From: a candidate division CSSED10-310 bacterium
Lineage (GTDB): Bacteria > CSSED10-310
Assembly: GCA_016927515.1 (NCBI GenBank)
Contig: JAFGMN010000148.1
Span: 1 to 33,600, forward strand
Direction of reading: 5' to 3'
Length of the DNA stretch: 33,600 nucleotides
This document shows, piece by piece, positions 7,668-16,356 of the stretch (positions within the stretch are counted from its first letter, which is position 1; each line of letters begins with the position of its first letter). A program made the position numbers and the translations under genes. The notes beneath the pieces are model-generated. The model saw nothing but the letters and a program-made list of their open reading frames with translations, did not search any database and had not been told where the DNA came from.

Positions 7668-9140
7668 GTGGAGCAGGTTTTGCGTATTGTTTTCATCGCT
7701 TCGGAATGTGTTCCGTTTGCCAAAACCGGGGGACTTGCGGATGTGGTCGGAGCTCTACCCCGCGTGCTGCGCGATCGCGGTCACGAAGTGATTGTGATTA
7801 TACCAAAATATGCTGAGATTCAATGGGGCTCATATGTGCCGGAACGTCTGCTGCATTCGATGGGAGTGTGGATGGGAAACGGTCAGGAATGGTGCGCTGT
7901 AGACGGCACTCACGTTGATGGTACGCCTATCTATTTTATTGAATTCGATCGATTTTTCCAGCGACCAGGTCTCTATCACGATTCCCGCTTCAATGACTAT
8001 TCAGATAATGCGCTCCGGTTTGGGCTGTTTACGCGAGCAGCTCTGCAGCTCATCATCGATCTACGTTTCCAGGCGGATATCGTTCACGTTCATGATTGGC
8101 AAACCGCCTTGGCACCTGCATATCTAAAAATATGGCACTGGAATCACGATATCCTGGGCCGGTGTGCTTCGGTTCTGACTATTCACAATATCGCGTATCA
8201 GGGAGTGTATCCGGCAGATTGCTACGAGTATTTGGGACTACAATGGTCCAATTTTTCATCCAACCGGTTTGAAGACCACGGGCGTGTCAATTTTCTGAAA
8301 GGCGGTATTCAGTTCAGCGACATGATCACAACGGTGAGTCCCAAGTATGCCCGTGAAACGCGATCCCCGGAATTCGCTCACGGAATGGCGCCCTATCTCA
8401 ATGATCGGGGTGACGCCTACGTGGGGATTTTAAACGGTGTCGATTATTCTACATGGAATCCGGAGATCGATCCGCTGATACCTGCGGTATATTCATCGGA
8501 CTCGATGAATGGGAAGCGAGTATGCAAGGAGGTTTTGCAGCGTCGGATGGGATTGGAAGAAGCGCCGGATGTTCCACTATTCGGCGTTGTCAGCCGGTTT
8601 GCGGAGCAGAAGGGATTGCATCTTTTGGGTGAAGCGCTTCCGCTCATGTTGGAAAAAATGCAGATGCAGTGCATCGTTCTGGGTTCCGGAGATCCGCGGC
8701 TTGAGCGCGTGTTTGCCGATATGCCGGCACGGTTTCCCGGGCGATGCGGTGTTTACATCGGCTACCATGATGAGTTGGCTCACTGGATCGAAGCGGGGTG
8801 TGACGGATTCATCATGCCGTCCATCTATGAACCATGTGGTTTAAATCAGATCTATTCGCTACGATATGGTACATTGCCAGTGGTCCGGGCGACGGGAGGG
8901 CTGGACGATACCGTCGAGCAATACGATGAATCCAGTGGTCGTGGAACCGGTTTCAAATTTACCGCTCCTCTCGCATCAGCGGTTTTCGATACCGTTGGGT
9001 GGGCAGTCAGCACATATTATGATCGGCCGCATCATTTTCAGTCCATGCAGAGGGCTGCCATGAGCCGGAGATTTTCGTGGGATGACAGCGTGACTCATTA
9101 TCTTGAAATTTATCGGGAAGCCCGGCGGCGGAAACCGTGA
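7668..9140 (+). CDS. glgA: Glycogen synthase (ADP-glucose type, GT5)
   Basis: GlgA transfers glucose from ADP-glucose to the non-reducing end of alpha-1,4-glucan in the cytoplasm. The 490-residue protein has the usual bacterial length and two Rossmann halves. The N-terminal KTGGLADVVGALP (K19) is the ADP-glucose-binding loop. HVHDWQTALAP and the SRFAEQKG block are typical of GT5. The C-terminal PSIYEPCGLNQIYSLRYGT, followed by RATGGLDDTV, carries the conserved glutamate and the second GGL. The start is a GTG at 7668 with an excellent GGAAGGAG six bases upstream. Two GlgC-type genes lie 2 kb downstream on the same strand, separated by a radical SAM gene and a GT2 gene. A promoter-like site just after glgA suggests those genes can be transcribed separately. 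Confidence 0.95.
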   Translation: MEQVLRIVFIASECVPFAKTGGLADVVGALPRVLRDRGHEVIVIIPKYAEIQWGSYVPERLLHSMGVWMGNGQEWCAVDGTHVDGTPIYFIEFDRFFQRPGLYHDSRFNDYSDNALRFGLFTRAALQLIIDLRFQADIVHVHDWQTALAPAYLKIWHWNHDILGRCASVLTIHNIAYQGVYPADCYEYLGLQWSNFSSNRFEDHGRVNFLKGGIQFSDMITTVSPKYARETRSPEFAHGMAPYLNDRGDAYVGILNGVDYSTWNPEIDPLIPAVYSSDSMNGKRVCKEVLQRRMGLEEAPDVPLFGVVSRFAEQKGLHLLGEALPLMLEKMQMQCIVLGSGDPRLERVFADMPARFPGRCGVYIGYHDELAHWIEAGCDGFIMPSIYEPCGLNQIYSLRYGTLPVVRATGGLDDTVEQYDESSGRGTGFKFTAPLASAVFDTVGWAVSTYYDRPHHFQSMQRAAMSRRFSWDDSVTHYLEIYREARRRKP

Positions 9141-9200
9141 CCGGGATGGAGCGGAATCGAAATCCGGGACGGTGGATCAGTGGATCATTCCCCAATTCAT

Positions 9201-9229
9201 TTGAACCCATCCGGAGTCTCCGATATATT
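9201..9229 (+). promoter_or_regulatory. Predicted promoter of the radical SAM gene cluster
   Basis: TTGAAC at 9201-9206 and TATATT at 9224-9229 are separated by exactly 17 bases in the 139-base gap after glgA. Initiation would be near 9236, giving a leader of about 44 bases before the ATG at 9280. It could drive the radical SAM, GT2 and glgC genes independently of glgA. Confidence 0.5.
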
Positions 9230-9279
9230 CGTGCTTTCGGGGCAATGAGTGCTTCGATCGAGGAGAGGCATGGCATTCG

Positions 9280-10392
9280 ATGAGTGTTCCAAGTTACCTC
9301 ACATTTGGTGCGCGGATTTTCCGAAAAACCGGAGTATTACCTCATTACCTGGTTTTTTTCGTGACGAAGAACTGTACGGCCAACTGTCGGCATTGTTTAC
9401 TGGGTGGGGGAGCCCATTCGGAAAACGAACTGACGGTGGAGGAAATTGAGCATTCGACACGCCACATGGATCCATTGTTATTTTTACTGATTACGGGAGG
9501 GGATCCCTTCATTCGGACGGATATTAGCGAGATAGTAAAAGCGTTTTACCGGCGACCGGGTTTCCGGAATCTCGGGATGCCGTCGAATGGATATCTGACG
9601 GATCGGATTGTGGGGGAAGCAGAGAGGATTTTGGTCGATTGTCCGGGAATTGATTTTGCCATCGATATTTCGATTGATGGGATTGGCGCTGATCATGATG
9701 ATATTCGGCAACGACCAGGCCTGTTCGACAGAGCGGTGGAAACATATCGTCGGTTGCAGGCACTGACGCGTAAATACGCTAACTTTAACTTGAATGTCGC
9801 CGTGACCGTTTCGAGTTTCAATCATGACAAGCTTGATGCGTTGTATGATTTCCTGAAGACCGAACTGGGTGTCGTCAACATCAATCATTTATTATGTCGT
9901 GGCAATCCGACTGATCCTCTGGCTCTGGATGTTGACATGGAAAAGTACCGGGCGTTTTCAGAAAGGCTGGACCAAGATTTACGGCAACATGCGCTTCTTG
10001 GTTATCACGGCTACCCGTTTGCGGATCTCGTGAATGCCATGAAGATTGTGCGGCAGAAGCTGATTCAGAAAACCCGCGTCGAAGATCGCTATCTGACGCC
10101 ATGTTACGCCGGTCGGCTGGGGGTCATTTTGTATCCGGACGGAGATATCGCTCCATGTGAACTTCGTAGTGAAGTCATGGGGAACCTGCGGGCGAACGGA
10201 TATCATTTCCGTGAGATTTTGGAATCGGAAACGGCGCACCGGATTCGCCGGATGATTGCTGATCAGCGGTGTCATTGTACGTATGAGTGTTTTCTTACCA
10301 ATGCTGTGATGTTCAATCCGAAATGGTTGTTTCGCGTATTGGTGGAATCCGCCCGGATCAAACTCAATCGAAGGCTTTCCGGAGGCAACTAG
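9280..10392 (+). CDS. Radical SAM protein with SPASM-like C-terminal cysteines
   Basis: The 370-residue protein has the radical SAM signature CX3CX2C (C32, C36, C39), which binds the 4Fe-4S cluster that cleaves S-adenosylmethionine, and the downstream GGDP motif (73-76). The C-terminus has a SPASM-like cysteine set: C275, C293 after a PDGDIAPCE segment, a GN pair at 301-302, and C331, C333 and C337. These would hold one or two auxiliary clusters, as in peptide-modifying maturases and some carbohydrate or cofactor enzymes. No small precursor peptide gene is evident nearby. The ATG has no ideally spaced ribosome site: GAGG is about 11 bases upstream. No other in-frame start is close. The GT2 gene follows with no gap. 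The substrate is unknown; the setting in a glycogen and glycosyltransferase cluster suggests, without proving, a role in sugar or lipid-linked metabolism. Confidence 0.85.
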   Translation: MSVPSYLTFGARIFRKTGVLPHYLVFFVTKNCTANCRHCLLGGGAHSENELTVEEIEHSTRHMDPLLFLLITGGDPFIRTDISEIVKAFYRRPGFRNLGMPSNGYLTDRIVGEAERILVDCPGIDFAIDISIDGIGADHDDIRQRPGLFDRAVETYRRLQALTRKYANFNLNVAVTVSSFNHDKLDALYDFLKTELGVVNINHLLCRGNPTDPLALDVDMEKYRAFSERLDQDLRQHALLGYHGYPFADLVNAMKIVRQKLIQKTRVEDRYLTPCYAGRLGVILYPDGDIAPCELRSEVMGNLRANGYHFREILESETAHRIRRMIADQRCHCTYECFLTNAVMFNPKWLFRVLVESARIKLNRRLSGGN

Positions 10393-11076
10393 ATGCGCGG
10401 TAACAAGAAAATTTCGGTCGTGATTCCCTGTTACAATGAAGAGGGTGGGATCGCACGGGTCATTCCGGCGTTGCCAGAATTCATCGATGAAATCATCGTG
10501 GTTGATAACAATTCATCCGATCGGACTGCGGAAGTCGCTCGGAATTTGGGTGCACGGGTGATTCTCGAACGGAAACAGGGATATGGTTGTGCCTACAAAG
10601 CAGGGTTACCAGCGGCCGAAGGTGACATCATCGTCACGATGGATGGTGATGGCACGTATCCGGCCCATGCCATTTCCTATCTGTTGGACACGCTATTGTT
10701 TGATAATCTGGATTTTGTTTCCGCGGCCCGTATCCCGGTTCAATGGATTCATTCGAGCAATATGATTAAGCGATACGTCGGAAACGTCGTACTGAGCATC
10801 GTTACGTGCATTTTGTTTGGCATCCATCTGCGGGACAGCCAGAGTGGGATGTGGGTATTCAGGCGCCCTGTTCTGGAAAAAATTCAGGTAATCAGCGATG
10901 GCATGCCGTTTTCCGAGGAGTTCAAAATTCGAGCATTTAAGCATCCCGAAATTGCGGCCCGGGAAGTGCCGGTACAGTTCAAATACATAACCCGAGTTGG
11001 TGAATCCAAACTGAACCTATGGGGTGACGGGTTTCGCAATCTGAAATACTTGTTTTCATTGCGGCGGGAAGTGTGA
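10393..11076 (+). CDS. GT2 glycosyltransferase, polyprenyl-phosphate sugar synthase-like
   Basis: This 227-residue family 2 glycosyltransferase begins with the classic VVIPCYNEEGGI fold start and has VVDNNSSDRTAEVA and the DGDGTYP metal- and nucleotide-binding motif. The overall pattern, with GYGCAYKAG before DGDGT and no transmembrane helices, resembles dolichyl or polyprenyl-phosphate mannose/glucose synthases, which load a sugar from a nucleotide donor onto a lipid phosphate at the inner membrane face. The start codon follows the stop of the radical SAM gene directly, with GGAGG seven bases upstream, so the two are very likely coupled. A large GT-C-like membrane protein further down the same strand could use the product as donor. 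Donor and acceptor specificity cannot be read from the sequence. Confidence 0.85.
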   Translation: MRGNKKISVVIPCYNEEGGIARVIPALPEFIDEIIVVDNNSSDRTAEVARNLGARVILERKQGYGCAYKAGLPAAEGDIIVTMDGDGTYPAHAISYLLDTLLFDNLDFVSAARIPVQWIHSSNMIKRYVGNVVLSIVTCILFGIHLRDSQSGMWVFRRPVLEKIQVISDGMPFSEEFKIRAFKHPEIAAREVPVQFKYITRVGESKLNLWGDGFRNLKYLFSLRREV

Positions 11077-11100
11077 TCGATTGCGTAAATGAGGTGATGC

Positions 11101-12402
11101 ATGTCGACGAGTTATCTGCTGCCACGCGATACGTTGGGATTGATTCTAGCCGGGGGGCGGGTTAATGAACTTGCGGCTCTGACTCTTCATCGACCCAAAT
11201 CAGCCATGCCATTTGGTGGCATGTATCGGGTTATCGATTGTGCCTTAACCAATCTGGCTCATGCAGGTATCGACCGGATTGGCATCTTGTCTCAATACCG
11301 ACCGTCCTCCTTGATGGATCACGTCCGGGACGGTAAATATTGGGATTTTCAAGGGTTTCAACGGGGTGTGTCCTTCCTTCCACCCCACACGGGAGATTCC
11401 GATTCGGACTGGTATAAGGGGACTGCCGATGCATTATACCAGAACATAGCCTTTCTTCAGCATTATCGAAAACCGTTGACTCTCGTTGTATCAGGCGATC
11501 ATATGTATCGGATGGACTATCGAGCGCTTTTTGATGTGCATATTCGAACGGGGGTCCATATGACCATGGCCGTGACGCGTGTTCCGATGGCACGTGCATC
11601 CCGGTTTGGTTTGGCGGATGTCGCCGGTGACGGTCGTGTACGGGCGTATCGCGAGAAGCCGGTTTTACCTTTCTCGGACCTGGCATCCATGACTGTATAC
11701 CTTTTTAATACGGATGTTCTGCTGGAAGAATTGCGGCAGAATGCACGGACCGGAGTGACCTTCCAGATTTATGACGAGATACTGCCCCGAATGGTGGACC
11801 GAGGGGTTGTATCGGCCTGTATTTACGAAGGTTACTGGGCTTATAGTAGAACACTCGAAGACTATTACCAGGCAAACATGGATTGTCTAGGCGATCAGCC
11901 GCCGGTGGATCTTTCGCAATGGAAGCTCAGCACAAACATGGATGCGGGGCGTATCGGCGATCCCTGTCCGATTCTGATTGGTCCCGACGCTTGCATCACT
12001 GAATCCATTGTATCACCGGGGTGCAGGATCAATGGTGTCGTTCACCGGTCGGTTCTTTCGCCTGATTGTGTGATTGAGACCGGTGCCCGGATTGATCATT
12101 CCGTCGTCATGGAAGGATCGCGGGTTGGTTCGGGATCCAGTGTTCACCGGGCGATTATTGATAAACATGTTCGAGTGGGTTGCGGAACCGATATCGGATG
12201 TGCTGCAAATAGTGCAAGTTCCGCTGAACCCAATCGGGAAATACCCGATTTGCTGTCATGTGGCTTGTCCGTCATCGGCAAACGCGTGACGATTCCAGGA
12301 GGGATAACGATCGGCACAAATGTGATTATTTATCCGGATGTCGATTCCACATCTCTGGCTTTCCCTGGGCTTCCTGATGGATCGACGGTTTTTCCAGTGT
12401 AG
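11101..12402 (+). CDS. GlgC homologue with degenerate catalytic motif, probable regulatory subunit of ADP-glucose pyrophosphorylase
   Basis: The 433-residue protein aligns along its full length with ADP-glucose pyrophosphorylase: N-terminal nucleotidyltransferase fold, SGDHMYRMDY (D133), REKP (K186) and a C-terminal left-handed beta-helix with hexapeptide repeats. However, the phosphate-binding loop, GGxGxRL in active enzymes, reads GGRVNEL (18-24), losing both the glycine and the essential arginine. RAKPAV has become RPKSAM, and the YWRDVGT segment is YWAYSRT (245-251). The pattern recalls GlgD of Bacillus and the non-catalytic subunits of plant enzymes, which modulate a catalytic partner. 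The partner is the next gene, 9 bases downstream. Start is an ATG with GAGG six bases upstream. Weak residual or altered catalysis cannot be excluded. Confidence 0.85.
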   Translation: MSTSYLLPRDTLGLILAGGRVNELAALTLHRPKSAMPFGGMYRVIDCALTNLAHAGIDRIGILSQYRPSSLMDHVRDGKYWDFQGFQRGVSFLPPHTGDSDSDWYKGTADALYQNIAFLQHYRKPLTLVVSGDHMYRMDYRALFDVHIRTGVHMTMAVTRVPMARASRFGLADVAGDGRVRAYREKPVLPFSDLASMTVYLFNTDVLLEELRQNARTGVTFQIYDEILPRMVDRGVVSACIYEGYWAYSRTLEDYYQANMDCLGDQPPVDLSQWKLSTNMDAGRIGDPCPILIGPDACITESIVSPGCRINGVVHRSVLSPDCVIETGARIDHSVVMEGSRVGSGSSVHRAIIDKHVRVGCGTDIGCAANSASSAEPNREIPDLLSCGLSVIGKRVTIPGGITIGTNVIIYPDVDSTSLAFPGLPDGSTVFPV

Positions 12403-12411
12403 GAGGAGACG

Positions 12412-13707
12412 ATGATGAACTTGCCGCCGGTGTGCATGATTCTTGCCGGAGGTCAGGGGTCCCGGCTGAATGCATTAGCCTGGCATCGGGCGAAACCCGC
12501 CGTGCCGTTTGCCGGAATCCATCGACTGATCGATTTCACACTGTCCAATGCTGCGAACTCCGGATTGATGCGCGTTGGTATTCTGACACAGTATTTACCC
12601 TTGTCGCTGATGGACCATATCGGGACGGGAGCGTCCTGGGATCTGGCGGCACGGACTCGAGAATGCCGAATTTTACCTCCCACCGAAGGCGCATCCGCCA
12701 AAGACTGGTATCAGGGAACCGGTCATGCCATCGCAGTCAACAGCGATTTTATTTCTCGCGGAAGCGAGAAAGAAATTCTGATTCTGTCCGGCGATCATAT
12801 ATACTTCATGGATTATCGGAAGATGATCGCATTTCATCGACAGAAAAAAGCACATTTTACGATCGCAACGATGCCGGTCCCCATTGAGGACGCGCATCGT
12901 TTCGGGATCGCCGTTACCAACGCCGATCATCGGATCATTGATTTTCAGGAAAAACCGGATCAACCGCGTGGCACGCTCGGATCGATGGGTATCTACGTCG
13001 CCGATGCCAGTGTCATGCTGAAGCGCATGAATGACTTGATCGCTAACGGAAAAAACGACATCGGCGCTCATCTGGTGCCATCACTGATCCAGGACTGCCG
13101 CGTTTTTGCCTATCCATTCGATGGATACTGGCGGGATGTCGGCACTCTTGATGCCTATTGGGATTCATCCATGGATCTGATCGATCCCGACCGGAGCGGA
13201 CTGCAGATGAACGAATGGAACATGCGCACCAATCTCTACGCCTCCCAACTCCATGAACGTGCTCCTGCCGCATTCGGATCCTCCGCTCGAGTGTCCGCCT
13301 CCTTTATCTCTCAAGGCTGTAGAATCAATGGGCACGTGCATCGCTCCATCCTTTCCCCCGGAGTCGTTGTCGAAAACGATGCCGTCGTTATCGATTCCGT
13401 GTTGCTTGATGACGTGTCCGTTGGATCCGGCAGTCGCCTGCAACGCGTGATCGCTGACAAACATACTGGTATTGGCAGCTACGCTCATCTCATTGGTAAC
13501 CATCAATCACCCCCAAACAACCTGTATCCCAATCACCTGTCTTCCGGACTGATCATTCTTGGCAATCGATCCGTTGTGCCGAACCATACCCGGATTGAGG
13601 GAAACTGCCTTGTTTTTCCATCAGTGACGGCGCGTGACTGGATTACCCCGGAACTCGCTGCAGGATCCACTCTGAAAGGATCTTCCCATATCATCCAGGA
13701 GCTTTGA
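12412..13707 (+). CDS. glgC: Glucose-1-phosphate adenylyltransferase (ADP-glucose pyrophosphorylase), catalytic
   Basis: GlgC makes ADP-glucose from ATP and glucose-1-phosphate, the committed step to glycogen. The 431-residue protein keeps every expected catalytic motif: GGQGSRL (R18), RAKPAVPF (K28), LSGDHIYFMDY (D128), FQEKP (K181) and YWRDVGTLDAYW (239-250), followed by a beta-helix domain. Length is typical. The start is one of two adjacent ATGs (12412, 12415) behind AGGAGGAG, which also contains the stop codon of the preceding degenerate homologue, so the two are translationally linked and presumably form a hetero-oligomer. The next gene starts one base inside its stop (TGATG). GlgA, which uses the product, lies upstream on the same strand. 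Confidence 0.95.
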   Translation: MMNLPPVCMILAGGQGSRLNALAWHRAKPAVPFAGIHRLIDFTLSNAANSGLMRVGILTQYLPLSLMDHIGTGASWDLAARTRECRILPPTEGASAKDWYQGTGHAIAVNSDFISRGSEKEILILSGDHIYFMDYRKMIAFHRQKKAHFTIATMPVPIEDAHRFGIAVTNADHRIIDFQEKPDQPRGTLGSMGIYVADASVMLKRMNDLIANGKNDIGAHLVPSLIQDCRVFAYPFDGYWRDVGTLDAYWDSSMDLIDPDRSGLQMNEWNMRTNLYASQLHERAPAAFGSSARVSASFISQGCRINGHVHRSILSPGVVVENDAVVIDSVLLDDVSVGSGSRLQRVIADKHTGIGSYAHLIGNHQSPPNNLYPNHLSSGLIILGNRSVVPNHTRIEGNCLVFPSVTARDWITPELAAGSTLKGSSHIIQEL

Positions 13708-14177
13708 TGGTGCGAGACAAGGATATCCGATCGTCCCGTAAAAAAACCGATGATTTGCAGTTGCCGAACGGTAAGTGGCCGTATCCGACACAACCGGGTC
13801 AGGCACCGTTTGCAGCGCTCGAGCGGCTCTTGGATATCGAGGCCGGGTCCGACGCGAGGGAAGTCGTTCGCGAAATCCGAGCACAAGCGACCCGAAAACT
13901 CGAATTGCTCGAAGTTATGTACCGAGATCTGATCAACCGGGCTCAGGTCATTGTCGAAAAGGCAAAGGAAGATTTGCATTTGCATTCGGTGAGGATGTAT
14001 TCGACCAAAATCAGGAACCGGGTATACTATCTTTATCGATACTCGGACGGGCTCGACGATGCCTTTTTTTCGATTCTGGAACCTGAAGAATATCTGCCGG
14101 CGGATCCCGATGCCCGGTTTGATGGTACCTATCACCTGAACGACGACGGTTCGTGGACACGTATCGACATCGCTTGA
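13707..14177 (+). CDS. DUF2452-like protein of unknown function
   Basis: A 156-residue, charged, soluble protein without signal peptide or membrane segment. Its YPTQPGQAPFAAL start, a central helix of the form REIRAQATRKLELLEVMYRD, and the late YYLYRYSDG...FSILEPEEY segment resemble my recollection of the DUF2452 family, whose members occur in several bacterial phyla and as human C1orf50; the biochemical role is not known to me. The ATG at 13707 overlaps the glgC stop by one base (TGATG) and has AGGAG five bases upstream, so it is co-translated with glgC. The family assignment is by pattern memory and should be treated as moderate. Confidence 0.7.
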   Translation: MVRDKDIRSSRKKTDDLQLPNGKWPYPTQPGQAPFAALERLLDIEAGSDAREVVREIRAQATRKLELLEVMYRDLINRAQVIVEKAKEDLHLHSVRMYSTKIRNRVYYLYRYSDGLDDAFFSILEPEEYLPADPDARFDGTYHLNDDGSWTRIDIA

Positions 14178-14208
14178 CGTCGGATGCTCATGGTATTAGG
14201 GTAAACAA

Positions 14209-16356
14209 ATGAATTGGACAGATATCCATTCAGCCCGGGCGTTCTTCAGTGTTGCCGTCCTGATCTTCTGTGTTTTTTTCAGCCCAATACTGCGATGGGA
14301 CGGAATCTTGTATGTAAATCCTGCGCGTTCCCTCATCATTGACAAGGACCTCAATACGATCAATGAGGATATCTATTATTCGCAACCTGGATGGAATGAT
14401 GTGTCAAAACGTTCCATTACCGGCCGCCCCGCGTTGTTTGTGAAGTATGCCGCTACACCGGATTACACGTCCCGCGGCTATCGCCATGTGGTGTTCCCCA
14501 TCGGCAATGCGCTGATTTGGCTTCCTCCGATGTCGATCGCTCATGTCTTGACCACGTGGACGGGAGGATTCCATGGCCGTTTTTCACCCGATGGATTCAC
14601 TCGGCCATACATTGTTGCTCTTGGTTTATGGTCATTCTTTCTGGCTGTTGTCGGCGCTCTCATTGCCTATCGCTTTCTGCGCCTTTGGCATTCACCCGCT
14701 GTTGCTTGTTGCGCGGTTCTTTTTGTCTTTGCGACAAGCAATCTGATTCCATTTTTCACTGCCGATGTGAGCTTTTCGCATGTCATCGATTTTGTCTTGA
14801 TCAATCTAACCGCCTGGGTTTGTGCTCACGTGCACCGGAACTTGACCGGAGAACAACCGATCCCGGATGGTAATCATGCGTCGGGTCCTCCGGTACAAGC
14901 GATGCTTGTCCTGGCAGGGATCACCTGCGGTTGGGCCGTTATCACGCGCTATCAGGATATTGTGCTGGTTTGTGTGCCCCTGGTCGTGATCAGTCTACAT
15001 GGGCTTCTCAGACACCGTAACCAGTTCCATCCCGCAGGATCCGGCACACATTTTCCGGTCCGTCACCTGGTGGTGTTCGTTTCTTCGTTTACCCTCGCCA
15101 TCAGCTTGCAACTTGTTTACTGGATCATCCAGTTTGGAACGATCCCGATGTCCGGATCGACGATTGGCACCGGTGATCTTCCATCATTCAACCTGCTTAA
15201 CCCACAGATGGTAGCGATGTTTTTTTCCCGCTTTCATGGTCTTTTCAGTTGGATGCCTTGGTTGCTTCCACTGATGCTGGCAGCATGTTTGTTTTACCGT
15301 CGAAATCGGGTGCTCGGCTGTCTTTTTGCTGCTGTTTTTATTGCCCAGATTTACTATAACGCAACCCGGACGGAATGGTGGAACATGGGGTTCTCGGTGC
15401 GCCGGTTTTCGGGTTGGATCCTGGTATTTATGGTGGGAGCGGCGGAATTGTTCGGTTTCGTGAAGCGCCGGTTAACCCGCTGGATCGGTGCTATTTTAGG
15501 GATCGGGATCATCCTCTGGCATTGGTTTTTCATGATTCATTATCTTATGGGAAGACATCCTCAGGGACTACTTTCAAAAATGCTCTCCGGTACAGGACCC
15601 TACGGGAGAGATCAGTATGGATTGATGATTCCCAAACTCAATTGGTTTGTTGAGGGGTGGGCCGGGGGGGTATCGTGGTTTCAATCGACAGCGTGGACGG
15701 CCGCGATTTGGGAGGCCTGGAATGCTGGTGATCGAGTCGATGTGTTGGGCCAAGCCATTGTGTATGTTTGTTTTTTCCTGGGAATTGGCATGGTGTGCCG
15801 GTATGGGACCTCCGGCAAATGGAATGGGTGGCGTGTCGGAGCGATTGCTGCGGTCGTTGCATGCGCCGGATCAGCTATTCTGCTGATTTACGCTGATTTA
15901 AATGCAGAAAACAGGTGGTTTCAGACGATTCGACGTGGAGTGGTGACTCCTTGCCATCAGGTGCTCCGCATGAATCCCGCAATCGATTACACAGGGGGAA
16001 ATGACTTCGTGACAATGGATCCGGATGGCATCATATGTCACCTTCCTCCGGGAATGCGATCCGGTTCATGCGAATGGATGGTTGGCATTCCTGTGGCTGA
16101 TCTGCCAGCCACTCAACCCACTGTGGAAGTGATATCTCCGGAAGGCGTCCTTCATCGCTGCATTGGCGACAATCCTGTGGATTCGTGTCGTCGGTTGACT
16201 CGGCCCTGGGGCGATGTTCACTATCAGCATGTCTGGTATACCGGATCGTTCCGAGTGGCTGAGACTGTGCCTGGATCCGGTGACTGGGTTGTTCGATGCC
16301 CGGGTATCACGGGAGCAAAACTAGCAGCGTTATCTTATCGTCCGGATTGTGACTGA
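14209..16356 (+). CDS. Large polytopic membrane protein, GT-C glycosyltransferase-like
   Basis: The 715-residue protein has about ten transmembrane segments through residue 560 or so, then a roughly 140-residue soluble C-terminal domain. The first extracytoplasmic loop starts with RWDGILYVNPARSLIIDKD, placing an aspartate just after the first helix as in GT-C glycosyltransferases, which use polyprenyl-phosphate sugars at the outer face of the inner membrane. No named family is certain. It follows the DUF2452-like gene by 31 bases, with AGGG seven bases before the ATG. With the upstream GT2 it could form a lipid-linked sugar donor and transferase pair. Its 3' end overlaps the convergent pepP gene by 22 bases. 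Confidence 0.65.
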   Translation: MNWTDIHSARAFFSVAVLIFCVFFSPILRWDGILYVNPARSLIIDKDLNTINEDIYYSQPGWNDVSKRSITGRPALFVKYAATPDYTSRGYRHVVFPIGNALIWLPPMSIAHVLTTWTGGFHGRFSPDGFTRPYIVALGLWSFFLAVVGALIAYRFLRLWHSPAVACCAVLFVFATSNLIPFFTADVSFSHVIDFVLINLTAWVCAHVHRNLTGEQPIPDGNHASGPPVQAMLVLAGITCGWAVITRYQDIVLVCVPLVVISLHGLLRHRNQFHPAGSGTHFPVRHLVVFVSSFTLAISLQLVYWIIQFGTIPMSGSTIGTGDLPSFNLLNPQMVAMFFSRFHGLFSWMPWLLPLMLAACLFYRRNRVLGCLFAAVFIAQIYYNATRTEWWNMGFSVRRFSGWILVFMVGAAELFGFVKRRLTRWIGAILGIGIILWHWFFMIHYLMGRHPQGLLSKMLSGTGPYGRDQYGLMIPKLNWFVEGWAGGVSWFQSTAWTAAIWEAWNAGDRVDVLGQAIVYVCFFLGIGMVCRYGTSGKWNGWRVGAIAAVVACAGSAILLIYADLNAENRWFQTIRRGVVTPCHQVLRMNPAIDYTGGNDFVTMDPDGIICHLPPGMRSGSCEWMVGIPVADLPATQPTVEVISPEGVLHRCIGDNPVDSCRRLTRPWGDVHYQHVWYTGSFRVAETVPGSGDWVVRCPGITGAKLAALSYRPDCD

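Noticed and set aside
13533-14135. 200-codon minus-strand open frame opposite glgC and the DUF2452-like gene
   Set aside because: It lies wholly antisense to two well-supported genes, has no ribosome site or recognisable motif, and its residues mirror the codon bias of the opposite strand.
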